Positions 43,755 to 52,254 of a stretch of DNA of 64,000 nucleotides are shown here, one piece after another. A program made the translations under genes and the position numbers. The notes beneath the pieces are model-generated. The model ran no database searches. It had not been told where the DNA came from and worked only from the letters and a program-made list of their open reading frames with translations. The stretch is taken from the NCBI GenBank assembly GCA_965248545.1, contig OZ252110.1, positions 992,001 through 1,056,000 on the forward strand, written 5' to 3'. The stretch's first letter is position 1, and the number at the start of each line of letters is the position of its first letter. Source of the stretch: Alteromonas_E sp965248545 (GTDB lineage: Bacteria; Pseudomonadota; Gammaproteobacteria; Enterobacterales; Alteromonadaceae).

Positions 43755-44672
43755 TTAGCCTGCTTGAAAACCTGCAACTTGCCCGTCTAACCAATTTCTT
43801 ACCATGGGCCAAACTTCTTGTTGTGCATCTTTACTGATCATCATGCCAACGTGATCATAATCCCGGCGATGACCATTGTGTTTGCCCAAATGAACAAACG
43901 TTTTATCCGTACTTTGCATTGGTGCAATAAACGCCTGGCAACCCGCTGAAGGGTCTACACGGTCACCTTCTGAGCCGAACGCCAAAATCGGGCATTGAAT
44001 GCGGTTAAAATCCTGCCAAAAAATCGCTTTGCTCGGCCCTTTAGCCGATTCAACCAAGCGACAACAATCACGCATAGCGTGTTTGCTTTCATTTTCTGGT
44101 CCCATCCCCAAGCGCCGAGCAGGAAAATGTCCGAGTAACCCCGTGATAGCATACAGTAACAAGCTAAAAGGTTTGTTTAGCAACGTTTTACCTACCGTGA
44201 GTTGGGAACTAAAGTTGACCAGGCCTGCAACAGCCGAAGGGTTTAAATGACCTTGAGCTAAACTCAAGCCATTGAGCACGCCGCCAAACGAATGCCCCAT
44301 GTAAAACGCGCGTGCAACGCCCTGCTGATTGAGCAAAGCTTGCACAGCCGGTAAGTCATATTCAATCGTATTGTATAAGGTTTGATTCTCACGGCTTGAT
44401 TCACTCGCAGCTCCCAGCCCTCTGCGGTCAACCATCCAGCAAGCATAACCGTGTTGACTGAAATAAGCGGCGATACCAATACCTTTGTCAGACAGCCAGA
44501 AGCGGCGATTGCTGAACATGCCCGGTAGCATCACAATTGAGCCTTTAGTCGGTATATCGGAAAGAGTCGGTAAATGGGTGACAGCAATTATTCCGCTGTT
44601 TTCTGTCGCTAATTGGTACTCGGTGGCCTTGAATTCACCAAACTGACGAGGGGTTTGCGAAAATATTTTCAT
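43755..44672 (-). CDS. Alpha/beta hydrolase
   Basis: This 305-residue protein has the hydrolase fold: VMLPGMFSNRRFWLSDKG, VDRRGLGAASE, a nucleophile elbow YMGHSFGGVLNG and late acid/histidine segments GSEGDRVDPSAG and YDHVGMM. There is no signal peptide. Substrate is unknown; its wording recalls esterase or PHA-metabolism-like hydrolases without identity. It sits downstream of the malic enzyme gene on the same strand. A strong hairpin lies 4 bases before its start and no ribosome site is visible, so expression may be low or regulated. Confidence 0.75.
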   Translation of the reverse strand: MKIFSQTPRQFGEFKATEYQLATENSGIIAVTHLPTLSDIPTKGSIVMLPGMFSNRRFWLSDKGIGIAAYFSQHGYACWMVDRRGLGAASESSRENQTLYNTIEYDLPAVQALLNQQGVARAFYMGHSFGGVLNGLSLAQGHLNPSAVAGLVNFSSQLTVGKTLLNKPFSLLLYAITGLLGHFPARRLGMGPENESKHAMRDCCRLVESAKGPSKAIFWQDFNRIQCPILAFGSEGDRVDPSAGCQAFIAPMQSTDKTFVHLGKHNGHRRDYDHVGMMISKDAQQEVWPMVRNWLDGQVAGFQAG

Positions 44673-44676
44673 TAAA

Positions 44677-44704
44677 GTGCGCTTACAAATAACAGTAAGC
44701 GCAC
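44677..44704 (-). terminator. Hairpin between maeA and the alpha/beta hydrolase
   Basis: GTGCGCTTAC (44677-44686) pairs perfectly with GTAAGCGCAC (44695-44704) around an 8-base loop. On the minus strand it follows the malic enzyme stop by 33 bases and ends with only CTTTAA before the hydrolase ATG, so it is a weak terminator or a stem at the start of the hydrolase message. Confidence 0.5.
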
Positions 44705-44737
44705 CATACTGGGAGATGCTGGTTCGCTCAACCGGAA

Positions 44738-46423
44738 TTAAATACTGACACGCTTATAAGGACGGTATTCAGCGCGCCAAAAATTGCGGTCAATTTTGGC
44801 TTTTATGGCCTCATCTGACTGCTCCAATGCCAAGCCCTGCTCTATGGCGACTTTAGCGACAGCAAACGCAATTTTCTTACTCAGATCCGCGATAGTGGTG
44901 AGTGGTGGCAATAGCTCTTCACTCTCACCTAACGCCAAAGGCGAGGCATCAGCCAGGGCGTTACTGGTCGCCATCAACATCTCATCACTGATCAATTTTG
45001 CTTTGCTGGCAATCACACCTAGCCCTATCCCTGGGAAGATATAACTGTTATTGCACTGCGCTACTGGATATTTCTTACCTTGGAATTCAACTGGTTTGAA
45101 CGGACTTCCAGTCGCTACGATGACATTGCCGTTAGTCCACTCAATGACCTGTTCTGGCCGGGCTTCGACCTGCCGCGAAGGATTGCTCAATGGAAAGATA
45201 ATGGGCTGCTCACAATGCTGAGCCATGGCAGTAATCACTTGCTCAGTAAACAACCCAGCCTGACCTGACACGCCGATCAGTACGTCTGGCTTGGCGCAGT
45301 TGACCACATCAAGCAACGAAGCATACTCCCCGCTGTAGCTCCATTCAGCAAGATCATCGCGTTGCTGTTGTAGGCGTTGTTGGAAATCACGCAAATCAGA
45401 CATACCTTCGGTAACAAGTCCAAAGCGATCGATCATAAAGATCTGTTTTCGCGCCTGCGCATCATCCAAACCTTCACTGACCATTTGCTGAATCAACATT
45501 TCTGCAATTCCACAACCCGCAGATCCGGCGCCAACAAACACGACTTTCATGTCGGATAACTTACTTTTCTTAACTCTACACGCGGCAAGAATGGTACCCA
45601 ACGTCACAGCAGCGGTGCCTTGGATATCATCATTAAAGCTACAAATTTCGTTGCGATACCGCTCAAGAAGTGGCATCGCGTTGGGCTGAGCAAAATCTTC
45701 AAATTGAAGCATTGCTTCAGGCCAGCGGCGTTTCACTGCATGAATGAACAAATCCACGAACTCATCATATTCTTGTTGAGAAATTCGCGGATGACGTGAC
45801 CCCATATACATTGGATCATCCAGTAACTTTTGATTGTTAGTGCCGACATCTAACATTACGGGCAGTGTATAGGCTGGGCTGATGCCGCCGCATGCCGTGT
45901 ACAAGGCGAGTTTCCCGATAGGGATCCCCATTCCGCCAATCCCTTGGTCACCTAACCCCAAGATCCGCTCACCATCGGTCACTACGATCACCTTTACTTT
46001 TCGTTTTGTCGCATTACGCAAGATGTCATCTATTTGATGACGCTCACTATAGGCGATAAAAAGGCCGCGAGACGAACGATAGATATCCGAAAACTGCTCA
46101 CATGCATCCCCCACTGTCGGGGTATAAATAATCGGCATCATTTCATCAATGTGCTCTTGGATTAAGCGGTAATAGAGCGTTTCGTTTGTGTCTTGTATGG
46201 CGCGCAAATAGATATGTTTGTTCAACGGGTTGGCGAAGCTCTTGTATTGCATGTAAGCTCGCTCGAGTTGCTCTTCGATTGTTTCATATCGAGGAGGCAA
46301 CAAACCGGTGAGGTTAAACGTTACTCGCTCTTCAGCACTGAACGCGCTGCCTTTGTTCAACAGTGGCGTCTCGAGCAACGCAGGTCCCGCATGAGGTATG
46401 TATAAGTAATTGTTGTCAGCCAT
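44738..46423 (-). CDS. maeA: NAD-dependent malic enzyme
   Basis: The frame opens at a TTG (46435); the ATG at 46423 (MADNNYLYIP) is more likely, giving 561 residues. It decarboxylates malate to pyruvate. Motifs: IYTPTVGDACEQFSDIYR, VVTDGERILGLGDQGIGGMG, AVTLGTILAAC and a Rossmann turn VVFVGAGSAGCGIAEMLI, then FPLSNPSRQVEARPEQVIEW. The long N-terminal domain and about 560-residue length match the SfcA/MaeA type rather than the larger NADP enzyme fused to phosphotransacetylase. It appears to be transcribed in the same direction as mrcA but 35 bases beyond its stop. Confidence 0.95.
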   Translation of the reverse strand: MADNNYLYIPHAGPALLETPLLNKGSAFSAEERVTFNLTGLLPPRYETIEEQLERAYMQYKSFANPLNKHIYLRAIQDTNETLYYRLIQEHIDEMMPIIYTPTVGDACEQFSDIYRSSRGLFIAYSERHQIDDILRNATKRKVKVIVVTDGERILGLGDQGIGGMGIPIGKLALYTACGGISPAYTLPVMLDVGTNNQKLLDDPMYMGSRHPRISQQEYDEFVDLFIHAVKRRWPEAMLQFEDFAQPNAMPLLERYRNEICSFNDDIQGTAAVTLGTILAACRVKKSKLSDMKVVFVGAGSAGCGIAEMLIQQMVSEGLDDAQARKQIFMIDRFGLVTEGMSDLRDFQQRLQQQRDDLAEWSYSGEYASLLDVVNCAKPDVLIGVSGQAGLFTEQVITAMAQHCEQPIIFPLSNPSRQVEARPEQVIEWTNGNVIVATGSPFKPVEFQGKKYPVAQCNNSYIFPGIGLGVIASKAKLISDEMLMATSNALADASPLALGESEELLPPLTTIADLSKKIAFAVAKVAIEQGLALEQSDEAIKAKIDRNFWRAEYRPYKRVSI

Positions 46424-46458
46424 TTGCAGTCTCAAAGAATGGATTTAAATATCACCGA

Positions 46459-49170
46459 CTAAAAAATTTCTTCTGGCTCTGTCGGTCTAGTTTGTTCATC
46501 TGCCGGATCGATAACTTCGTCATCTAGCACGTATTGCGATGGCTCAGTTCCGGGAATAAAGTACTCAAATAGGGTGGTATGGTCTGTGCGCCGTGTCAAC
46601 AAACCAGTGGTACGATCAATGCGAACCCGCAGTAAACCTTCGGGGATCGGTGCTTCCTGTTCTTCCACGCCGTCCAGCACCGTTTGCATAAATCTTATCC
46701 ATGCCGGCTGTGACGCTTTTGCACCATCTTCAACACCAATGAGTGCATTGCCAATCCAATTAAACTTCTCCGGATTCATATTGATTAGATTCTGATTGCG
46801 GCTTACTCGGCCAAGTTGGCGATTCATATCATCAAAACCAACCCATGACGTCGCAACGAGCCCAGGCGCGTAACCGCTGAACCACGTATCTCGCGAGTCG
46901 TTGGTGGTTCCCGTCTTACCACCAATATCGGTTCTCTGCAGGATATTCCGTGCTCGCCACCCGGTGCCTAACCAATAGGTCTTATTGTTCCAGCTGCCAT
47001 TTGCTCGAACAGCTGTGCGCATCATCTCGCGCGTTAAAAAGGCATTGTGTGCGCTGATTACTCTCGGCGCTGAACGCTTTTCTCTCTCGCGCTCAGAATC
47101 GGACTGTTGATCCAGCTGATCAAACTCTCTGGCCAATAGGGCTTCCAAATCATCACTATCGACTGTGGGAGTGGTTTCGCTGGTATCGTTGTTATCGCAT
47201 GGATCGCAAGCCCATACGGGATCAGCGCGCCAGATTTCTTCGCCGTTCTCGTTGGCAATGTGAGAAATAAAATAAGGCTCGATCAAGTAACCGCCATTGG
47301 CGAACGTCGCCATGCCTCTTGCTACTTCCAATGGAGTATGTGAGCCAGATCCCAACGAGACGGTTTCATCGCGAGGTATATCTTCCTTGTCGAATCCGAA
47401 GCGGGTTAAGTATTCAACGGTTTTGTCTAAGCCAACGCCGCGCAAAAGCCGAATCGAGACGACGTTTTTCGAACGCCCCAGTGCGTATCGCATACGTACA
47501 GGCCCATCATACTCTGCAGGTGAATTCTGCGGGCGCCATGCAACACCGCTACTCGCATCCCATTGGTTGATAGGCGCATCGTTGATGATACTTGCCAGCG
47601 TATAGCCACTATCTAAACCAGCAGAATAAACGAATGGTTTTATATTCGAACCAACTTGGCGTCTTGCTTGCGTTGCCCGATTAAACTGGCTTTGATAAAA
47701 GTTGTAACCACCGACTACTGCCTGAACAGCGCCATTTAGGGGATCGAGGGCAACAAAAGCGCCACTGACATCAGGTAACTGTGATATCCGCCACGCACCG
47801 TCTTGCTGACGCGCCCATATCAACGCGCCGGAACGTACCACATCACTGGCGACTTGTGGATCCGCGCCTTGGCGAGAGTCATTCATATACGGCCGCGCCC
47901 ATGCAATCCCAGGCCAATCAATCGTCTGCTGTTGTAACGTTACCTGATCGTCTGTTAGCAATACTGTGATCGATTGTTCGTTCACTTCTACCACAACCGC
48001 CGGAACTAAAGGGTCAATCGGGTCTATTTGCGCAAGAGTAGAAAGAATTTCCTCCTCTGCCATAGGTAATTCGATTGGCTCTGCTGGTGTTAGCAGCTCA
48101 GCAGCAAAATCGCGTTCAAACGCGTCAATCTCATCAAGGCTATCAATGTCCTCAGGCGTTTGTTCAACTTCCGTATTTTCCGGCTCAGGAAGCTCCCATA
48201 AATATCCCAAAGGCCCTCGGTAGCCGTGTCGCTCGTCATAGTCATGAATATTGCGAACCACTGCTTCTTGCGCGGCCAGCTGAGTCGCATAATTCGCAGT
48301 AGCGTAAACTTGATATCCGCCCGTTTCAGCCTCTTCCTTGCCATATATTTCAATCATCTCATTGTAGATAACATCAGCGAGATAAGGGGCATCCAATTCA
48401 ATCTCTGCACCGTGCTTGCGCGCAGTAACAGCAGCTTGATTGGCACTGTCGTACTGTTGTCGGGTGATAAACCCTTCGTCCAGCATACGCAATAACACGA
48501 TCCGACGACGCTCAACCGAGCGGTCGGGCCGGCTAATCGGGTTCAATACGGAAGGTGCTTGCGGCAAACCTGCAATAGTCGCCATCTCTGCGAGCGTGAG
48601 CTCATTGACCGATTTACCATAGTAAACTTGAGCCGCTGCGCCGACACCAAATGCTCTGTGACCTAATTCAACTTTATTTAGATAAAGTTCGAGAATCTCT
48701 GCCTTGGTTAACACGCGCTCCATGTGCAACGCGATGAAAATTTCTTTGATTTTGCGGATATAGGTCTTTTCACGAGTCAGAAAAAAGTTCCTCGCCAGCT
48801 GCATGGTAAGGGTACTGGCTCCCTGACTTTTCTCACCTGTAACAATTAAATTAAATGCAGCTCGCATCACCCCAATGGGATCAATTCCAATGTGCTCGTA
48901 AAAACGGCTATCTTCCGTCGCCAGTAGCGCGTTCTTCAAATCTTCAGGGATTTCATCGAGTTGTAGGGGGATTCTACGCTTAACACCATATTGTGAAATC
49001 AGCTTTCCATCTGCGGTGTAGATCCGCATAGGGGTCTGTAAACGCACCTCCTTAAGTACATCTACACTGGGCAAATCAGGTTTGATATAAAAGTAAATAC
49101 CGGTGAGCAAGGCGAGTCCTAGCACAAAACCAACGACAGTAGTTAGGAATAACGGCTTGATGTACTTCAC
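46459..49170 (-). CDS. mrcA: Penicillin-binding protein 1A (bifunctional peptidoglycan synthase)
   Basis: The frame starts at a TTG (49188), but the GTG at 49170 (VKYIKPLFLTTVV) fits other PBP1a proteins and has GAG upstream, giving 903 residues. A TM anchor (about 8-28) precedes the glycosyltransferase domain with EDSRFYEH (near 86), GASTLTMQLARNFFLTREKT and KEIFIALHMER. The transpeptidase has the nucleophile S508 in GSNIKPF, a SKN motif (GRSKNVVS) and KTGTT. An acidic outer segment around residues 330-380 fits the PBP1a-specific insertion. It is divergent from pilM, the conserved gammaproteobacterial arrangement. Confidence 0.95.
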   Translation of the reverse strand: MKYIKPLFLTTVVGFVLGLALLTGIYFYIKPDLPSVDVLKEVRLQTPMRIYTADGKLISQYGVKRRIPLQLDEIPEDLKNALLATEDSRFYEHIGIDPIGVMRAAFNLIVTGEKSQGASTLTMQLARNFFLTREKTYIRKIKEIFIALHMERVLTKAEILELYLNKVELGHRAFGVGAAAQVYYGKSVNELTLAEMATIAGLPQAPSVLNPISRPDRSVERRRIVLLRMLDEGFITRQQYDSANQAAVTARKHGAEIELDAPYLADVIYNEMIEIYGKEEAETGGYQVYATANYATQLAAQEAVVRNIHDYDERHGYRGPLGYLWELPEPENTEVEQTPEDIDSLDEIDAFERDFAAELLTPAEPIELPMAEEEILSTLAQIDPIDPLVPAVVVEVNEQSITVLLTDDQVTLQQQTIDWPGIAWARPYMNDSRQGADPQVASDVVRSGALIWARQQDGAWRISQLPDVSGAFVALDPLNGAVQAVVGGYNFYQSQFNRATQARRQVGSNIKPFVYSAGLDSGYTLASIINDAPINQWDASSGVAWRPQNSPAEYDGPVRMRYALGRSKNVVSIRLLRGVGLDKTVEYLTRFGFDKEDIPRDETVSLGSGSHTPLEVARGMATFANGGYLIEPYFISHIANENGEEIWRADPVWACDPCDNNDTSETTPTVDSDDLEALLAREFDQLDQQSDSEREREKRSAPRVISAHNAFLTREMMRTAVRANGSWNNKTYWLGTGWRARNILQRTDIGGKTGTTNDSRDTWFSGYAPGLVATSWVGFDDMNRQLGRVSRNQNLINMNPEKFNWIGNALIGVEDGAKASQPAWIRFMQTVLDGVEEQEAPIPEGLLRVRIDRTTGLLTRRTDHTTLFEYFIPGTEPSQYVLDDEVIDPADEQTRPTEPEEIF

Positions 49171-49449
49171 AAAAATCTCAGAATCCAAGGCAAAATCAAG
49201 GAAATGGCGTATAGTATAACAAACGCAATAATAAAATCGCTGTTGATTATGTGCACAGTTATTGAGCGCATTTCAGTGGTGTTTCGGCTGCGTGATAGTC
49301 GCAATCTAGCAGTATAAATACGCAATTACTTGTCTAGGATTATACGTAAGTGTCGATAATAGAACCATATTATTGAAAATTGCGGCGTATGATGGCTTCA
49401 TCGAATAACTAGCCATGTGCAGACGCCAATGACGCGGATAGACGATTTA

Positions 49450-50514
49450 ATGAAATCATTATTGCAGAGTAAGGCCCAACCGATACTCGGTCTCGACATC
49501 GGTACGCGCTTTATAAAAGCTGTGTTATTAGAAAAGTCTGGCGATTCCTACACGGTCGCAGCCCTCGCGTGCGAAGCCATTGTTGGTAACGCGTTTGCAG
49601 AGCGAGAGATTAAAGACTTCGATGCGGTCAGTAATGCGCTCAAAAAGGTCAAGCACTCCCTCAAGCAGAAAAAACTCAAAGACGTCGCGATCGCAGTTGC
49701 CGGAGCTTCAGTCCTAACCAAAGTCGTGCAAATGGAGCCTGACCAAACTGACTATCAGCTAGAAGGCCAAATCGAGATTGAAGCAGATTCGCTTATTCCG
49801 TATCCATTGGAAGAAGTTTACTTGGATTTTGAAGAATTAGGGTTAAGTAAAACCCATACGAACAAAGTCAATGTCCTGCTGAGTGCTGCGCACAAAGACA
49901 CTGTTGATGGCCGTGTAACCCTAATCAGAGAAATCCCATTTGAGCCGAAAGTTGTCGATATTGAAGGCTATGCCATGGCGAATTCAGTCGCACAGTTTTA
50001 TCCAACTGAGGACGATACTGTCTTTTGCGTGAATGTTGGTGCCTCCTTGATCCAAGTGTCAGTGCTCAGAGACGGAAATGTCGAGTACAGCAAAGAACAT
50101 GTATTTGGCATGGATATGCTGCTGCAAGATATCTGCAGTAGCATGATGCTTGAACGAGACGATGCACAGCAGCAGTTGCTGAACAACGAGCTACCGGAAA
50201 CCTGGAAGCAAGATATGCTGCCTATCTTCGTTTCAAATCTGCATCAGCAACTCAATCGTGCCATCCAAATGTATCTCAGCTCAACCAATGCGAACCGACC
50301 TGAAAAAATCCTGTTGTGTGGTGGTGGTGCCGTCATAAATGAGTTGGTGCCAATGTTGGAACAAGACCTCGGTATCGGCATTGAAGTTTTCAATCCGTTT
50401 AGCGGCATGCAATTTGGCAAAAAAATTGATGTCGAGCTAGCAAACAAAATCGCACCGCAAATGGCGATCGCTGCTGGATTAGCAAGTAGGAGCTTCAATC
50501 CATGGCACATATAA
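49450..50514 (+). CDS. pilM: Type IV pilus assembly protein PilM
   Basis: The frame is open from a GTG at 49417; the ATG at 49450 (MKSLLQSKAQPILGLDIGTR) matches other PilM N-termini best, giving 354 residues, although no good ribosome site is seen. It is an actin-like ATPase: GLDIGTRFIKAVLLE near the start, VFCVNVGASLIQVSV in the middle and KILLCGGGAVINELVPML near the end. PilM binds the PilN N-terminus on the cytoplasmic side of the alignment complex. It overlaps pilN by 13 bases and starts the pilMNOPQ operon. Confidence 0.92.
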   Translation: MKSLLQSKAQPILGLDIGTRFIKAVLLEKSGDSYTVAALACEAIVGNAFAEREIKDFDAVSNALKKVKHSLKQKKLKDVAIAVAGASVLTKVVQMEPDQTDYQLEGQIEIEADSLIPYPLEEVYLDFEELGLSKTHTNKVNVLLSAAHKDTVDGRVTLIREIPFEPKVVDIEGYAMANSVAQFYPTEDDTVFCVNVGASLIQVSVLRDGNVEYSKEHVFGMDMLLQDICSSMMLERDDAQQQLLNNELPETWKQDMLPIFVSNLHQQLNRAIQMYLSSTNANRPEKILLCGGGAVINELVPMLEQDLGIGIEVFNPFSGMQFGKKIDVELANKIAPQMAIAAGLASRSFNPWHI

Positions 50515-51083
50515 ATTTACTACCTTGGCGAGAACATCAACGCCAGGCACAGAAACAGCAGTATTTGGGCGTTCTGTTCGTTACCGCAGTGTTTGTGGCA
50601 TTAATATTCTGGTTTGTCGGAGCCTTTATTGACCAACAAATCAGCCATCAGCAAGCACGCAATACGTTTTTACAAAACCAGATTGCGATTCTCGATACTG
50701 AAATCGAAAAAATTAAAACCATCAAGGATGCAAAAGCTGCGATTGAGCAGCGTATGGCGCTGATCGAGCAACTCCAAACGAGCCGTAATATTGCACCACA
50801 TGTGTTTGACGAGCTGGCCAGAATAGTACCACCTGGCGTAGCTTTCAGAACTATGTCTCGCACTGGCAACCGGATTGACATTGAAGGTATTAGTGACTCA
50901 AACAATCGGTTATCTGACTTCATGCGCAAACTAGAGACCTCCGAAGTATTCACCAATGGTGTGTTGTCATCGATTGTGGCCGATACGTCTTCCTCAGATG
51001 CGGTAAGCGAATTCCGCTTAACCTTCTCAATAAGCCCGAAGGTTGCTCCAGATATGGCCATTTCGAACGCGGAGGGCAACTGA
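50502..51083 (+). CDS. pilN: Type IV pilus inner-membrane protein PilN
   Basis: The 193-residue bitopic protein begins with the conserved PilM-binding peptide (MAHINLLPWREHQRQ), followed by one TM helix (about 22-45), a periplasmic coiled coil and a ferredoxin-like domain (IVPPGVAFRTMSRTGNRIDI). It partners PilO in the alignment complex. It overlaps pilM by 13 bases and its TGA overlaps the pilO ATG (TGATG). Confidence 0.95.
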   Translation: MAHINLLPWREHQRQAQKQQYLGVLFVTAVFVALIFWFVGAFIDQQISHQQARNTFLQNQIAILDTEIEKIKTIKDAKAAIEQRMALIEQLQTSRNIAPHVFDELARIVPPGVAFRTMSRTGNRIDIEGISDSNNRLSDFMRKLETSEVFTNGVLSSIVADTSSSDAVSEFRLTFSISPKVAPDMAISNAEGN

Positions 51084-51709
51084 TGAAGTTTGATTTTGCA
51101 AAACTCAAAGAAATGAATGAGTTGGATTTTGAAAACGTCGCGATTTGGCCTTTCGAAATCAAAACAGTGGTTGCTGCAGTATTGGCGATTATTGTCGGAG
51201 TGTTAAGTTATCACCTGATTGTCAGTGCTAAACTGCCCGTTCTGGACAATGCGGAACTCCGCGAAGTAGAGCTAAAACGTGAATTTGAAGCAAAGTACCG
51301 CATTGCCGTAAATTTACAAGCCTATGAGGAACAGCTCGCGCGTATAGAAGAAGACTTTAGCTCGATGCTGAAATCATTGCCTACCAGCAATGAAACACCG
51401 GGATTATTGGACGATATAACCTACGTGGGCACTAGCGCTGGTCTGACATTTCGCTTGTTGAATTGGCAGCAGGAAATTCCTAAAGAATTCTACACTGAAC
51501 TACCGATTGAAGTGGAAGTGAAAGGTAGTTATCACGAATTCGGTAGCTTTGTGTCCTCGATCGCCGGGTTGCCGCGGATCGTAACATTGCATGATTTTGA
51601 ACTGATCAGTGAAGAAGATGGTTTACGCTTACAAATGCAAGCCAAAACCTACCGTACGGCAGTGACATCTTCACCGACTGCGGCCAATGAAGCAGGAGGC
51701 CAGCAATGA
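51083..51709 (+). CDS. pilO: Type IV pilus inner-membrane protein PilO
   Basis: This 208-residue protein has a short cytoplasmic N-terminus, a TM helix (about 29-50, VVAAVLAIIVGVLSYHLI), a coiled coil and a ferredoxin-like periplasmic domain with FYTELPIEVEVKGSYHEFGS, as expected for PilO. It pairs with PilN and contacts PilP. It overlaps both neighbours (TGATG with pilN, ATGA with pilP), so the set is translationally coupled. Confidence 0.95.
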   Translation: MKFDFAKLKEMNELDFENVAIWPFEIKTVVAAVLAIIVGVLSYHLIVSAKLPVLDNAELREVELKREFEAKYRIAVNLQAYEEQLARIEEDFSSMLKSLPTSNETPGLLDDITYVGTSAGLTFRLLNWQQEIPKEFYTELPIEVEVKGSYHEFGSFVSSIAGLPRIVTLHDFELISEEDGLRLQMQAKTYRTAVTSSPTAANEAGGQQ

Positions 51710-52254
51710 TGCGAAATTCGCTCTATTTGACAGTCTGTACGACAGTCTTGCTGTTGGCGGGGTGTTCAGCTGATATCAGTGACTTAAATAGTTATACACA
51801 AACGGTTAAAGCGAACACTCAAGTGAATATTGAACCGTACCCTCAATTTGAAGCGCAACCGCCATTTGAGTATGCTGCTTCGGATTTGCGTAGTCCTTTT
51901 GTTAGACCGCGGGTGCAACAGCCTGCCGTTGTTGAAGTTGTGAAGGAAAACTGTTTGCAACCCAATTTCTCGCGCCAAAAGGAAGCGTTGGAGAATTACG
52001 GTATCGATGCCATTACGATGTCCGGCATGTTTACCGCCAATCAAACTGACTGGGTGCTATTTAAAACCAATGACGGCGCTTTACACAAAGCGACCTATGG
52101 TAACTTCATCGGCCTGTTTCATGGCAAAATTGCTGCCATTTCAGACCAAGCAGTCACCATTATAGAATTACTACCTGATGGCGCAGGCTGTTGGCAGGAA
52201 AAAGAAACCCAACTGACAATGACGTCGTTGGCAGGAGAAAACGATAATGTCTGA
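51706..52254 (+). CDS. pilP: Type IV pilus lipoprotein PilP
   Basis: The 182-residue protein has a lipoprotein signal (LLLAGCSAD, cysteine near 20). It links the PilNO complex to the PilQ secretin in the periplasm. The HR-like domain shows SDLRSPFVRP, where the lipoprotein leader meets the PilQ-binding part, then YGIDAITMSGMF and GALHKATYGNFIGLFHGKI. It overlaps pilO by 4 and pilQ by 8 bases. Confidence 0.93.
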   Translation: MMRNSLYLTVCTTVLLLAGCSADISDLNSYTQTVKANTQVNIEPYPQFEAQPPFEYAASDLRSPFVRPRVQQPAVVEVVKENCLQPNFSRQKEALENYGIDAITMSGMFTANQTDWVLFKTNDGALHKATYGNFIGLFHGKIAAISDQAVTIIELLPDGAGCWQEKETQLTMTSLAGENDNV

